Below are positions 32,517-43,829 of a stretch of 64,000 nucleotides of DNA, in pieces. Source of the stretch: Leucocoprinus leucothites (lineage: Eukaryota > Basidiomycota > Agaricomycetes > Agaricales > Agaricaceae); the NCBI GenBank assembly GCA_013368445.1, contig JAACJO010000006.1:62001-126000 (forward strand), in the 5' to 3' direction. Made by a program: the position numbers and the translations under genes. Position 1 is the first letter of the stretch, and each line of letters opens with the position of its first letter. Below the pieces are notes generated by a model. The model saw nothing but the letters and a program-made list of their open reading frames with translations. It had not been told where the DNA came from and searched no databases.

Positions 32517-34685
32517 TTGGAATATATGTTAAGGAAATAAATGTAATTACCCTGATTGAAGAGTCCAAGGATTTGAATATCACAGTGATTAACCCAATCC
32601 TGTTGAAGGATGGGTCTCATACAAAGGAGCTGCCTGTGAACATAAGTCAAAGTACAGGATTGGGAGTTGTTAGACTTAGTAGGGCAAACCATACAAAGCC
32701 ATTCTGGATGAATAGGGGCATCTACGACATCATCTCCTTCAGGGTTAGTCATTGAGGGTGCTTTACAGATGTGATTTTATGGACGTTCCTGTAGAAAAAT
32801 AATGTTGAAGTCCAGCTTCTTGGACTCAAGGATGGTGTCAACAAGGGGATAGGAACACCCAATGTTTTGTGAATAGATACAAACAGACAAAATAATATTG
32901 TTCTTACCAGACATATTTAAACAGCAACTCCACCACTGGAGTGATTGGTGTTAGCACAGACAGCACATGCAGTGTGTGACTCAGTGGCTTTGTTAGAATG
33001 CCAGGTGTGGTTGAACCTGTTTTTCCAAAAGGGACATTTGGTGTTGTTAGCATGGTGATCACCTTTACAATTGAGACATTTGAAATTCTTGAGTTGAGGG
33101 CAAGGGATGCCATCAGGAGTGGCATCACAAGGAGGGTTGGATTTGGGGTTAGCCTTGCAACACCGGGCCATGGTATGATGGTTCTCAACATGATGAGGGC
33201 CACCACATATTTGACAGTGGGCACTGAGAGCATGACACACATGAGTGGGGTGGCCCCACCACCAACAATTTCTGCATTGCACCACACCAGGGTGCATACT
33301 GATGGCATGGATAGTGCTGACATGCCAGCTGAAGTTGATTGTACCATTGACCAACCTCTTGGCCTTAGTGCCATTTTGTGAGTCCCAAATGTCGAACCAC
33401 ACAACAGCAGTGTTAGACTTGGGGGAAGCCTTCATAACCTGGGGATGGGTGGTGAGTATAACATTTTTGAAAAGGGGAGATTGCCCAAGGGCTTGCTCAA
33501 TGAATACAGGAGAAAGGGGGTTGGATGAATTGGCTACCCAGTATGGGACACCAACAATTTTGAGGAAGGATTTAGATTAGGGGAGATGAGGCTCAATAGG
33601 AATAGCGTCTCCAAGTTGCCAAGCTTTTTTCAGCCAGGACTTAATGGTTTCTAGGTCACTTAGACTAATGACTCCAGATGTGGTGATGGAGATTCCATTG
33701 TATGATTTGCAGACAGACTCAACACAAAGTTTAGATTGTGCAGCAGTGAGGCCACAATTACAGAACTCAGCTGCCTTGTTAAAGCCTTTGATTCGATCAG
33801 TGAGAATGTTGCCCTCAAAAGGAATAAGAACTTATCAGTGTGTAGGGCCATGAGTGGTCATTTTAGGTTTAGCATGCTGAGTGCTTGAAGTCAAAGGTTT
33901 GGGTGCTTGAGGTTGAGTGCCACCAAAACCTACCTTGTACATGGCAAGGACTTTGTCATATGAGAGTTCAGGGAAGGCAAGTATCATTTCTCACATCTTA
34001 ACCCCATCAATGGGGGAAGAGGAGGAGGAAGAGGAAGTTACCGGCTGGACATCCTGTCAGGTGGCATCAGCAAATGACATATTCTTCTTGTTAAAATGTT
34101 CTGTAAGAGGTTTGGTGGATGTCCTATGGTCAGGAGGGGGAATAGGGGGTGGCAAATCAGAGGCACCCTTGGGGTTAGGTTTTGATGACTGAGCCTGGCC
34201 ATTAGAGGAAGGGTGCCCAACTGAGCACTCAAAATTTCCATTCCCATTCCTTGGAGTCACATGATTGGAAGGAGGAGGGGGCACCCTAGAGATGTGGATG
34301 GGACCAGCAGGCTTAGAAGACAAGACATCATTCTTAGCCTTTCAGTTACCTAACACAGATGAGATGTCATGCACCTTACCAGAAGACAAGATGTCATTCT
34401 GGGGAACAGGGAGGGTGCCCTCATCAGGAGGGGCTTGATCAATGTTCATGTTGTTGTCATTGATATGTGCTGTTGGGTTAGTTTGCCCAACAACAATGCC
34501 AGGCAGGAAGAAGGGGGTAGGGATGTTTGAGGGAGTAGACTTACATGCCTTTTTCCCCTTAACCTTACCTTTTGGAGGGGGGGAAGAGTCCATTATGGGG
34601 ATATCAGCTGGGGAATTAAAGTATTTCCTCAGTGCTTCAACAATCATGAGACTGCTCTCACCATTGATAGGTAAGCAGTCCCATC

Positions 34686-35047
34686 TGTTAGAATAAACAT
34701 GGACTATGGTGTCATTCCATTAGCGCTAGTGGTTTAGACTGGGGGCCAAAGGAACCTGGGTAAGGGACAATGTATTTGAGGTGGAACATGACAAGGTGAT
34801 AACCTTGCTGTGTCCATTACTATATACAATGAGCATGGACCAACTGTACAGTACCTAAAAATATACAAACACACATAGTACTATACAAACAAACAAACAG
34901 ATATACATAGATGATAACTGAAAATAGTCAACGGCTAAGGAGGCTGAGATTGCCAAGGACCCTGAGACTCCTGAGAAGACTGAATGTGGCTGAGATAGCT
35001 GACTTGCCTAAGATGACCAAGTCCAGTCAGATTACCCTCCTCTAATA
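34686..35047 (+). repeat. solo LTR a (362 bp)
   Basis: It begins TGTTAGAATAAACATGG and ends CTCTAATA, a decayed CTAACA. The 5-bp duplication CCATC lies at 34681-34685 and 35048-35052. It is the inverted relative of 36166-36527, with the same 362-bp length. No internal region remains, so it is the product of LTR-LTR recombination. Strand is arbitrary. Confidence 0.9.
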
Positions 35048-35980
35048 CCATCCTGACTCAAACATAGAAGTGAGTAAACAATAAATTGGTTCCCCCATTT
35101 GGGGAAACCTCAGGTCCTTCTGTCCAGGTTTAAGGTCCAGACCAACTCAATGTTTGAAGAAATTAGTAACATACTTAAGCACCTCGAGTGCTTTGAATGC
35201 AGCTTTACTGACAACCAAAGTCTCTTTGGTGGCTGTGTTAGATGGATCTTTGAGATCCAGAAGTTGTGGCTGTGCAGGTCTTGGCCCGTGTGGCTGTGCT
35301 GTGACATTACCAGTGACATCATTGGTATTAGATGATCCAGCAAAGAAAGTAGCCAGAGTGCTGGTTGGCACAGCATTTGCTGACTCAGCAGATCCATGGA
35401 TCACATGAGGCAGCCTTGAGGTAGGTGGGGGTCCAAATAGATGATTGTCTGGCTCTCTATTGCTGAAGATCCCCTCCTCCTGGTTACCCCACATATCCCT
35501 ACATGAGTTCAGATTCAAAGGATCAGATCATTTAAGCTCACCTAGGAATCCCTCACCATAAGGATGGAAGGGAATAGGTGATTTGAAGCCATCATATACA
35601 CTCATAGAGGCTGTTCTTGAGATGGCTTTGGGGGTAATGTCCAGGCCTCAATGGACTTCACAAGCATGAGCTTGCTTGGTACATGACAAAGGGGGAGGAG
35701 GAGTTCTAAGGGATGAGTGTAAAGCCACATGTGATAGTGCAACAGGTACAATTATGGGAGAAGAGGGGGTTGAATTTTCAGATGAATCCAAATCACTCTT
35801 ACCACTCTCTGATTGATCTGAGCCAGCTCTGGAAGAGGCTGCTGACTTGGCATTGTCATGTACAGAATGCCTGGTTGATTTGATGGAAAGAGCAGGTGAA
35901 ATTAAGTAATTGCACTTGCTGGTTGAGACATGTGTTTCAGTGTTGGCAATATTTATGGGGTCCAAAGACAGTGGAGGGGT

Positions 35981-36527
35981 TGTTAGAGGAGGGTAATCCA
36001 ACCAGACTCAGTCATCTCAGGTAAGTCAGCCATCTTGGCTATGTTCAGTCTTCTTGGGGGTCTCAGGGTCCTTGGCAATCTTGGCCTCCTTGGCCATTGA
36101 CTATTTTCAGTTATCATCTATATATATCTGTTTGTTTGTTTGTATAGTACTACATGTGTTTGTATTGTTAGAGGAGAGTAATCCAACTGGACTTGGTGAT
36201 CTCAGGTAAGTTGGCCATCTTGGCCACATTTGGTCTTCTCAGGGGTCTCAGGGTCCTTGGCAATCTCAGCCTCCTCAGCCATTGACTATTATTTCATAAT
36301 ACTTTTATATTTGCTCTTGTTTGTATGCAGTACTGCATATTTGTATATCTTTGTTATATACTGTATAGTTGGTCCATGTGCAGTTGTATTTAGTTATGGA
36401 CATGGCAAGGTTATCACCTTGTCGTATTCCACCTTGAATACATTGTCCCTTACCCAGGTTCCTTCGGCCCCCAGTCTAAACCACTAGCACCAATAGAACA
36501 ACACCATAGTCTATGTTTATTCTAACA
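35981..36527 (+). repeat. composite solo LTR b (185 bp partial + 362 bp full)
   Basis: It begins TGTTAGAGGAGGGTAATCC and ends TTATTCTAACA, with duplication GGGGT at 35976-35980 and 36528-36532. At 36166 the LTR start is repeated (TGTTAGAGGAGAGTAATCC), so a 185-bp 5' piece precedes a complete 362-bp LTR. The complete part is in the opposite orientation to LTR a. Confidence 0.9.
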
Positions 36528-36660
36528 GGGGTACCCTTAAGGTCCACCCAATGCAATGGTGCAGTCATATCAATAGTATTCATAGTTAATGTAGTAGTAG
36601 ACACCATCAAAGAATTCGATGATGGTGGTTAGAGGGAAAGGAGGATAGAATATAGTACAC

Positions 36661-37523
36661 TACTCGATGGCAAAGAGATGTGGCATAGTAACAAAATGAA
36701 ACTAAAGTCCAACTCACAGACCTCTAACAGTAAGCTTACATGCGCATGTGGCCCTAGCAACAAGACAATGGGGTTGGGGAATACATTGAAGCAGGTACAA
36801 TGTGACCTACTCCTGGGGCCTCCTATTGTCCTCCTTGTGATGGCTAAGCCAATCACAGTCGAACCAGTGGCACTAGAACAGGCACTTTCAGTCATCAGCT
36901 GCATAGTTGCCCTTGCAGTTGATACATGAGATGTGGGGACAGGGCTCCCCAGCAGGTGTGGGCAGGATGGGGGGGTTTACCTTCGGACTCTCCTTACAGC
37001 ACAACGATGTAGAGTGATGGTTCTCACTACAGTGAGGACCACCACACTGGGAACACCTGAGCACATGGTTGTGGCAGGTGGGAGTAGATTGACCAAAGCA
37101 CCAGCAGTGCTGGCACTGGGAAACACTGGGGTGGGCATGGGTGGGCTTGATGATGGCCTGCATACCGTTGAAGTTGAGGTACCTGTTGAGGACCTTCTTG
37201 GTGTTGGCTCCTGACTGAGAGTCCTATAGGTCAAACCAAACAGTAGCAGTATCAGCCTTGGGGGAGTTGCACATAATGTGCACAGATGAAACATTAGCAA
37301 AAGTGTCCTTGAATGGAGACAATTGCATGTGATCAGTGATGTGGATTGGTGTGATGTGGATGCCGTTCATGTGGAAGGGGATGTCAAGGATCTTGAGATA
37401 AGACCTTGACCTGCAGTAGTGTGTCTTCAGCTCAAATGGGGCAGTGAAGACGGAGGGGATGGCAGACTCAACAATGGTGATGTCAGAGTCTGAGGGGACA
37501 GCAAAGGTGTACAGCACAATGGT
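36661..37523 (-). mobile_element. half-LINE B4, main part (5'-truncated)
   Basis: This is a diverged B-type element, interrupted at its left edge by L4 and bounded on the right by the LINE C2 tail. It contains the C-terminal half of the B gag-like ORF and part of the 3' region. The 5' third is missing. Confidence 0.82.
36888..37523 (-). pseudogene. B4 gag-like ORF, C-terminal part
   Basis: From 37523 it reads VLYTFAVPSDSDITIVESAI, then FTAPFELKTHYCRSRSYLKI, and ATVWFDL before a stop at 37224. The finger region follows: CQHCWCFGQSTPTC, CSQCGGPHCSENHH and CINCKGNYAADD. The protein is more diverged from B1 than B2 or B3 is, so B4 may be a separate subfamily. It is truncated and broken. Confidence 0.82.
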
Positions 37524-37630
37524 TTTTTTTAAATAAAAAAAAAGAAAAATCATAAATTTATATACTGGTGCATGATAGTAGTCCAGTCAAATACAAACAA
37601 GTACTCTAAATAGCAAATATGAGAGAAATC
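37524..37630 (-). mobile_element. LINE C copy C2, 3' tail only
   Basis: A T/A-rich tail (37524-37550) is followed in minus sense by the LINE C end: ATAAATTTATGATT, a perfect hairpin at 37564-37587, and a short UTR piece matching 14920-14990. It is severely 5'-truncated and abuts the copia-3 LTR. Confidence 0.85.
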
Positions 37631-37847
37631 TGTTAGAGATGCTCCAGACAGTCCTTAGATGATGTGATTAGATATAGAGTTGATGATGTAGACAGACTTG
37701 ATTAGTTAGTGGTCATGTGATGTATGTTGATCTTGCCTGTGGACACAGTGTTGACTCTCAGTCATTTACCAGTGTCCACAGACACTCTGGTCCCATTCCT
37801 GAACTGCTAGGACTGATATTCAGTCAACCACTGCCTGGATTCTAACA
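37631..37847 (+). repeat. copia-3 5' LTR (217 bp)
   Basis: It begins TGTTAGAGATGCTCC and ends GGATTCTAACA, and is followed directly by GGTTGTGGGCCCCGGGC, where the primer-binding site should lie; I cannot name the tRNA. The start resembles the copia-4 3' LTR (TGTCAGATGTGCTC) at 52848. Confidence 0.8.
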
Positions 37848-38162
37848 GGTTGTGGGCCCCGGGCTCTAGCAGCTTCAAACGCGTTTTCCTCCCGCATTTC
37901 GCGCGCTATCGCCTCCAAACTTTGTACACCTCAACGTCCCACGTATCCGTACACACGTGTCGCGTTTTGTCCCGATCCGACGCGATTTGACTCTGCAAAA
38001 CGCGATTTATCTCACCTTCTCCACCTTCTTCCTTCTACTCTCACTATTTCCTTTCCTCCGCCTCCGGAACGCGTTGCCTCACCTTGAAACTTTGTACTCC
38101 TCACCTCCACGCCGTTTCACACCTGCTCCTCCAATTTCAGCCGATTCGCTTGCCCCAGTCCT
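37848..38162 (+). other. copia-3 leader, CpG-rich
   Basis: This untranslated stretch between LTR and gag is unusually dense in CpG (repeated CGCG, such as AAACGCGTTTT, TTTCGCGCGC, ACGCGATTT), in a neighbourhood that is CpG-poor. It is pyrimidine-rich from 38020 to 38160. No ORF is convincing. Confidence 0.6.
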
Positions 38163-38747
38163 TTGCAAATGCGCCTTCTTTCAGCCTCTCCCTCTCCTAT
38201 CCCTCGTGCCTTCTCTTTCCCTTCTCTCACTTCCACCAACTATTCCTCATGGTCTGGTGAGATGAAGGCTGCATTGAAGGTCTCTGGGCTATGGAGGATC
38301 GCTTCTGGCACCCAGCCCAGGCCTACCCATGCTCCTGAAGCCTGGGATGCTATGGCCTCTGAGGCTGCCTCTTTGCTGTGCTCTATGGTTGATTCTGAGG
38401 TTCTGGGCTCACTCTCTGGCTTTTGTCATGATCCTGTGGCTATCTGGAGGTACCTGGAGAATTGGTACGTGCTTGACGGCGTTTTAAGCGCCTGTCCGAG
38501 CAATTCTTTGGTTCCCTCATCCCTTCCACCTCTCCCTCCCTCAGACTGTCTGGGCTTCTCCAGTCATCTTTCCCCTCCTCACATAGGGCTCCCCTGTGTC
38601 TCTCCTTCCCTTCCTTTGCCTCCTCCTCAGCCTCTGGAGTTTGCTGGCTTCTCTGGTGTCTCTGCCCTTTCCTCTCCAGTTCCACATCTCACCTCTCATG
38701 CTCTGGCTGCTTCACCACCTCTTCAGCTTGATGCTAGCTTTGATTAG
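38163..38747 (+). pseudogene. copia-3 Gag, internally deleted
   Basis: The UBN2-like start is readable (SLTSTNYSSWSGEMKAALKV, SGLWRI, then AWDAMASEAASLLCSMVD). After about 100 codons the sequence jumps to a Pro/Ser/Leu-rich stretch with no zinc knuckle, so the C-terminal half of Gag appears deleted or replaced. The reading stops at TAG 38745-38747, exactly where the protease's leading tryptophan codon TGG is expected. The ATG at 38163 is not at the usual Gag start. It is a pseudogene. Confidence 0.75.
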
Positions 38748-39136
38748 CTGGCTGATACTGGTGCTACCTCCCATATGATCCCTCATTGTCATTGGTTCTG
38801 GAACTACTCTCCCCAGCGTATACTCATCAGACTGGCTGACAACTCTATTGTCTACTCAGCTGGGTTAGGGACTGTTGTCTTCTAGCCGATCATCTGGGGT
38901 AAAGAGGCCCCACTGGTAGAGATCTCTTGGGTCTTGCATGTCCCTGACCTTCGAACCAATCTCCTTTCATGCCTCTATCTTACTTGGCATAAGGATATTA
39001 AGATTGTGATCGATAAGTCTCGGATGGAGTTTTTGAAAGATAGCACTACTCTCTTTATTGCATCTATCACATCTGATATCTCAGCTCACCTTGATGGTAC
39101 CACTATCCCTCCACTTGAGACTGCCCAGTACACATC
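38748..39136 (+). pseudogene. copia-3 protease
   Basis: The aspartic protease motif LADTGATSHM opens this piece just after the TAG. It is followed by RILIRLADNSIV, a TAG near 38883, then VLHVPDLRTNLLS, the typical end of copia protease. It continues to AQYTS, where L5 is inserted. The enzyme would cleave Gag-Pol inside the particle. The D-T-G triad is intact but two nonsense codons block it. Confidence 0.82.
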
Positions 39137-39335
39137 TTTTTTTTTTAAAAAAAATCAAAGAATTTATATAGCAGTGCTCAATTGCAGTCCACTTTTCAAC
39201 TAAATATTTACAGACAGATGGTACACTACAGCAAGCTGGGGTACATGAAGCGGTTGAAGACTGCTTAAGACAAAGACTATATATGATTAGTCCAGTGATA
39301 TAGAAAAGACTCGAGAGAGACTATAGAGCAAGGTG

Positions 39336-42300
39336 TTATACACAGAGATCAGACTCAAAGGAAAAGAGAAGAGATGAGATGAAAGAATATAGTTCACCTT
39401 CATTTGGTTCGGCGGGCACAGGATCTTGAGGCGGCGGTGGATGCATGTCATGATTGGTGAAGGCAAAAGCGGCCAGGTTCTTTTTCAAAAACTCGACGAG
39501 GAATTCATACTGAGGGAAAGTGCATTGCACCCATTGAGTGTGAAAGGGATAAAGGGGGCAGTAACACAGGATATGATGTCGTGTTTCTAGAAGATGGCCA
39601 CAACGACAGGATTTGGGCTCGAGGGGGAAGAATCTCTCGCAATAAGCTCCAATAGGAGCATGATTGAGGATGGCACGAGTCATGCATGTACATAGTGATG
39701 GTGACTCATTAGTTAAGGGAAGCCAGGTGCCCCCTTTGACATAAGTGGGGATAAGGAACTTGCGGTTCTTTTTAGAAAGAAGGAAACTGTTGCTGCAGTA
39801 CTTCTTCCAAAATATGGACTCCTAGGATTTCTGGCAGTCATTGGCAGCTTTTTGTCGCAAGAAGTCAAGGGTGGCACCCATGTGGGGAGGAGCATGGATG
39901 CGGGTGGAAGTGACGTCATTGTGGACTTTGAGATGGGGCTTCCAACACCACTTTGATGGAACATCCCAGAAGTCAATGGTTCGAGATGGCTTAGCAGTGA
40001 GCCAGTCTGATAAGAGTCGGCAGACTTGGATAGAATGAAACTGGCTCAAATGAATAGAGGGATTGACTGCCAGCTTGGCTGCTGGAAGACAATCGGTGAT
40101 GAGGATGATGTGGTCGCATTGAAGGGAGATGGCTTTTGCAATTCCAATGTGAATGGAGTAGAGTTCAGTGTCAGTAGAAGACACCTGACCGCTGGCTTGT
40201 TTTGCATGGGAAACTTGTCGTCTGCCACAATATAAATGTGCTGCCGAAACTGCCTGAAGGGAACCTACAAGGGGAACAGAAGCATCAGTGACAACTGAAA
40301 TACAATTACGATCAAGAGATGAAGAAGAGAAAAGAGAGTCGAGAGACACTACATGTTTGTACATTTCGTGTTTGTCTGAACAGTTACAGGGATGAAAATG
40401 AATAGAATCAGGGAAAGTATCCATGAGACAAGAGCCAGGCTTGGATTCTGGAGCAAAAGGAGAAAAGGACTCAGAAAGATGAGAAAGAGAACTATCTACA
40501 TCAATAAGAGGGCCTTTGATTTAGCTTTATTGGCCAAAGTGAGAAGGTGAAGTGATTGGGGATGGGGGAAGGAGTTAAGAGAAAAACGGTCAGATAAAAG
40601 AGAACGTAATGCATGATTAGATGGTAAGGTAGAGACTTGATATGATGAATGAATGGCTAATTTACAAGATGAAGGTGAATAGGAATGAGTCTGGCTATAC
40701 TTTCGGTGCTACCAGAAGGAGAAGTTCAAAAGGCGCCTGTGATCCAAAGTGCAGCACACCTTTGCATAGTTGATAGGGACTTGAGAAGCACCTTGTCACG
40801 AGCACCTTTGAAGTACCATAGTCGGAAACCATATGTGGCCACAGGGACAATGCATAATCTATAAAGAAGGCATTTCTGGAGAGGGAGGAGGCCTCGGGAG
40901 GAGTTGCCTAGCATACCCATAGCTTTCACCATGGATAATGCTTTGGTAGAGTAGTATCAGACATGCTCTTGAAATGAGAGTCAATGATCAAAGTAGAAGC
41001 CAAGGTATTGCCAGAATCGTTTCAGATGGAGGAGAGGGCCTCCAACGTCGGAGAGGTCGAGTGGAGGATTAGAATCGTTGTGACAACGGGAGAAGTGAAA
41101 GACTTCAGATTTATCATGTTCAACGATAAGTCCAAGGTCAGTGCATATGGAGGTAATGATGGAATAGGCTGCTTTGAGGGAAGAAATGGTGTCAGTATAG
41201 TTCTTCACTTGAGATATACAAAGCCTGTCATCAACAAAGGATAAAAGGGAAGAGGGGATGGATTGTAGCTGAGCACATTGATCAAACATGAACATAAGAG
41301 GTGCTAAATAAAGCGCAGATAGTATGGATGATAATGCAGAACCTTGCCCCACACCAACATCTGCGTTGTGGGCATCAGACAGGAAAGTGTTCCACATGAA
41401 TTGTGTGGATCGACCTATGAGGTAATGAGAAAAGAAGTTAACAATTTCAGGGGCAAACTCTTGGCGTTGTAGTATGTCAGTGAGGATTTCATGATTCAGT
41501 GAAGGGAAGAATTGTGCGATGTCAAAGGCACAAACACTAGTAATCATACCTTTGGCCCATCCGGCCCGAATAATGTGAGTCAGGAATACTCCTGTGTCTT
41601 CTGTAGATCATTGGATTACTCCACCCATTTGGTTGGGGTGAAGAATGTCTAGAGATACTGCCTCATACTGCATGCAGCGAGCGATCATTTTCTCAATTAG
41701 TTTTCCTAAAGTGTTTAGTAGGACAATGGGACGAAATGCTTTTAGAGTATCATAGGCTGGTTTATTCGGCTTGGAAATGATAATAGAGACCGAGTCTTTG
41801 AAGTGACTCAGCCAATGAGAGAGATGTATGCACGCATTAGCAATGAGTAGTATGTTCTTGAGGCACTCATTGTGGGCAACAATAGACTTCAGATGTTTCC
41901 AGGAGACATGATCGGGCCCAGGTGCTGAAGAATTAGTGCATGAAGAGAGAGATTCAGTGAGTTTGAGAGCGGAGAAGTTAGCCCAAGAGTGGGGGGGAAG
42001 GGATTTCATCTCATTCAGAATGTTGGGGCTTACCAGGTGACTGGATGCTGAATTGTACAATGAATAGAGTGCATTCCATAAATCTGGAAGATCATTACAA
42101 GGTCATCCTTGATAATGAATACCCTCAATGGCAGGGAGTTTGCATTGTTTGACCCATTCCATAAGGTCCCAGGATCGCTTGTTGGTCGATGTGATTTCGT
42201 GAATGCGCACATCAAAGAAAGAGCATTTGGCAGCTTGAGTAGCTGCTCTGAAAGCCCACCAGTCTTTTCGATCCTTTGTTCTCCTGTAAGTAAGAAGAGT

Positions 42301-43827
42301 CTCAGAACAGTGGGGGGACCACCATTCTTTCGACCGGTTAGTAATCCATACAATTTTAGAATTAATATTCCAAGACTCAGAAAAGATATGAGAAATAGAG
42401 TTGGAGATATTGTTCAGACAAGAAGTGGAATGAATGTTTGAACAATCAAGAGCCACTAGATGCTCAGAGACTTGAGAAATAAAAGCTGTCTCTTCATCGC
42501 TATCTTTTGGCAGTACACGTTTTTTATAATTAATATAATCTGGATGAATTGGAAGATCCATAATCAATGGTACATGATCCGAAGGAAGTCTCGATTGGCA
42601 TCAATGACATGGGAGATAGAATTATTGGCACAGAAAATGAGATCAATAACTGAATTATCATGACTTTTGATAGGAGAGAAATGGGTTGGAGAAAACATGG
42701 TCAGAATTGACCTATTGAGATTGTAACAGTCTACTAACTCCATTAGAGTTAACGCAGAAAGAGGCACATGAGTGGTTGAGGGATCCCATTCTGGAGAGCG
42801 ACAATTGAAGTCACCTCCCATATATACAATGTTAGGAATGTCAATGAAGTTCGTTGAAAGAAAGTTAATTGCCAATGATGACAAGTTGGAGTATATGTTA
42901 AGTAGGTGGATATAGTTACCCTGGTTGAATAATCCCAAGATTTGTATGTCCTGATGGTTAACCCATTCCTGTCGAAGAATGGGTCTCATGCAAAGTAGAC
43001 GCCTGTGGACATAAGTCATAGTACGGGGTCGGGGGTCGTTAGGCTTGGTAGGGTTGTCATGAGCCGAACCTCAAGAATGGCTGACAGTTTGAACTTAGTA
43101 TTATTTTCATGAACTCCTATCCGCTTTCGAATATTGGTTACTTCGGTTTGTATCGGTCTTTCACCTTCGGACTTATTCTGACACCTTCCATTTTATTAAT
43201 TCATACTGCCTTGTCGAAATTTTCTGACAACCGTTTAATAGTAAATTTTATATCTTCTAGCCTTGTAAAATTTGCGGACTCCACTTTGATTATTTCTCCG
43301 TTTACTACTTTGCTTGTTTTCCTTATCCGATCCTATATTCAGCATCGTATATAAGTAGCACAACTTTGTACTTGGATTCCTCAGTCTGATAATCAACTTA
43401 GCGATATGCTACTTTCCTCTGCTCTCTGTTCGTCCTCAGCTCTCTTATATTGTCTGAAATCCGGGTCAAGCGTCAGTAGTCGGCACAACACATAAGTTGA
43501 GGCCATGACCAGCTCCTGCCTTACCTCTGTCACACCTCTGTCCAACCGGTTCTTGACATCAGCTCCCTATCTGTAGCATTTGCGCGCTTAACAAGGGTGA
43601 ACCATACACAGCCACTCTGGATGAATAGGGGCACCTATGACATCATCCCCTTCAGGGTTAGTCGTAGAGGGTGCTTTGCATATGTGGTTCCAAGAGGGTT
43701 CCTGTATAAAAATTATGTTGAAGTCCAGCTTTTTGGATTCAAGAAGAGTGTCAACCAGGGAGTAAGATCGTCCCATGTTTTGCGAATAGATACAAACAGA
43801 GGAGATCTGATTGTTCTTACCAGGCAT
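39336..43827 (-). pseudogene. L5 ORF2, split by a solo LTR
   Basis: ORF2 starts at 43827 (MPGKNN). The endonuclease N-terminus (FIQEPSWNH) is cut at 43593-43055 by solo LTR d. It resumes with TYVHRRLLCM, GGDFNCRSPEWD (about 42810) and a frameshift around 42600 near the SDH motif. RT: FDIAQFFPSL (about 41520), GQGSALSSI, FVDDRLCIS (about 41235). RNase H: VVTDASVPL (about 40295), AELYS-like TELYSIHIGI, ITDCLPAAK (about 40095). C-terminal CRCGHLLETRHHILC is near 39610, and the stop TGA is at 39336. Frameshifts lie near 40930, 40700 and 39805. It is dead. Confidence 0.88.
43055..43593 (+). repeat. solo LTR d (539 bp)
   Basis: TGTCATGAGCCGAACC...GCGCGCTTAACA, with 5-bp duplication AGGGT at 43050-43054 and 43594-43598. 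A TATA-like GTATATAAGTAGC sits near 43346, suggesting plus is the LTR sense strand. The terminal TGTCA and the length are unlike the copia LTRs here; a Ty3/gypsy origin is possible but unproven. It is CpG-richer than its host. Confidence 0.88.
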
Positions 43828-43829
43828 AT

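Larger units (their letters stand above)
26659..32914 (-). pseudogene. L4 ORF2, broken by B3 and an inversion
   Basis: ORF2 starts at 32914 (MSGKNN), two bases after ORF1. The N-terminal endonuclease runs to about 32530. B3 then intervenes, and the middle of the endonuclease (GGDFNCRSPEWD, SDHMPL) lies in reverse orientation at 29881-30369. Minus-strand coding resumes at 29741. RT motifs are FNITQFFPSL (about 28850), QGSALSPI and FVDDGLCI (about 28565). RNase H motifs VVTDAS (about 27625) and ITNCLPAAK (D changed to N, about 27430) follow, and the C-terminal zinc region CHCGHCLEMQHHILC is near 26930. It ends at TAA 26659-26661. Many stops are present. It is dead. Confidence 0.88.
32917..36568 (-). 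pseudogene. L4 ORF1, split by two solo LTRs
   Basis: This gag-like ORF1 starts at 36568 (MTAPLHWVDLKGTP). It is interrupted by solo LTRs at 35981-36527 and 34686-35047, both with 5-bp duplications. Readable pieces include NIANTETHVSTSKCNY (about 35930), the acidic SDSS region, AFKALEVLKYVTNFFKH (about 35180), the basic KGKVKGKKACK (about 34560) and the fingers CRNCWWWGHPTHVC, CQICGGPHHVENH and CLNCKGDHHANNTKC (33280-33030). Several TGA and TAG stops lie at old CGA or CAG sites. It ends at TAA 32917-32919. Confidence 0.88.
26452..36647 (-). mobile_element. LINE A copy L4 (full length) with B3 and two solo LTRs
   Basis: The target duplication GAATATAGTACAC lies at 26439-26451 and 36648-36660, inside B4. 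The T-run at the left is its poly(A). The 5' end reads ATCCTCCTTTCCCTCTAACC. After removal of B3, both LTRs and their duplications the element is 6977 bp, the family length. ORF1 and ORF2 are heavily decayed. A 628-bp segment (29742-30369) is inverted. Confidence 0.92.

Noticed and set aside
38470..38555. A possible intron (GTACGT...CTCAG) in copia-3 gag
   Set aside because: Splice-like ends are present, but the join does not restore the missing Gag zinc knuckle, and copia gag is normally unspliced. A deletion is simpler.
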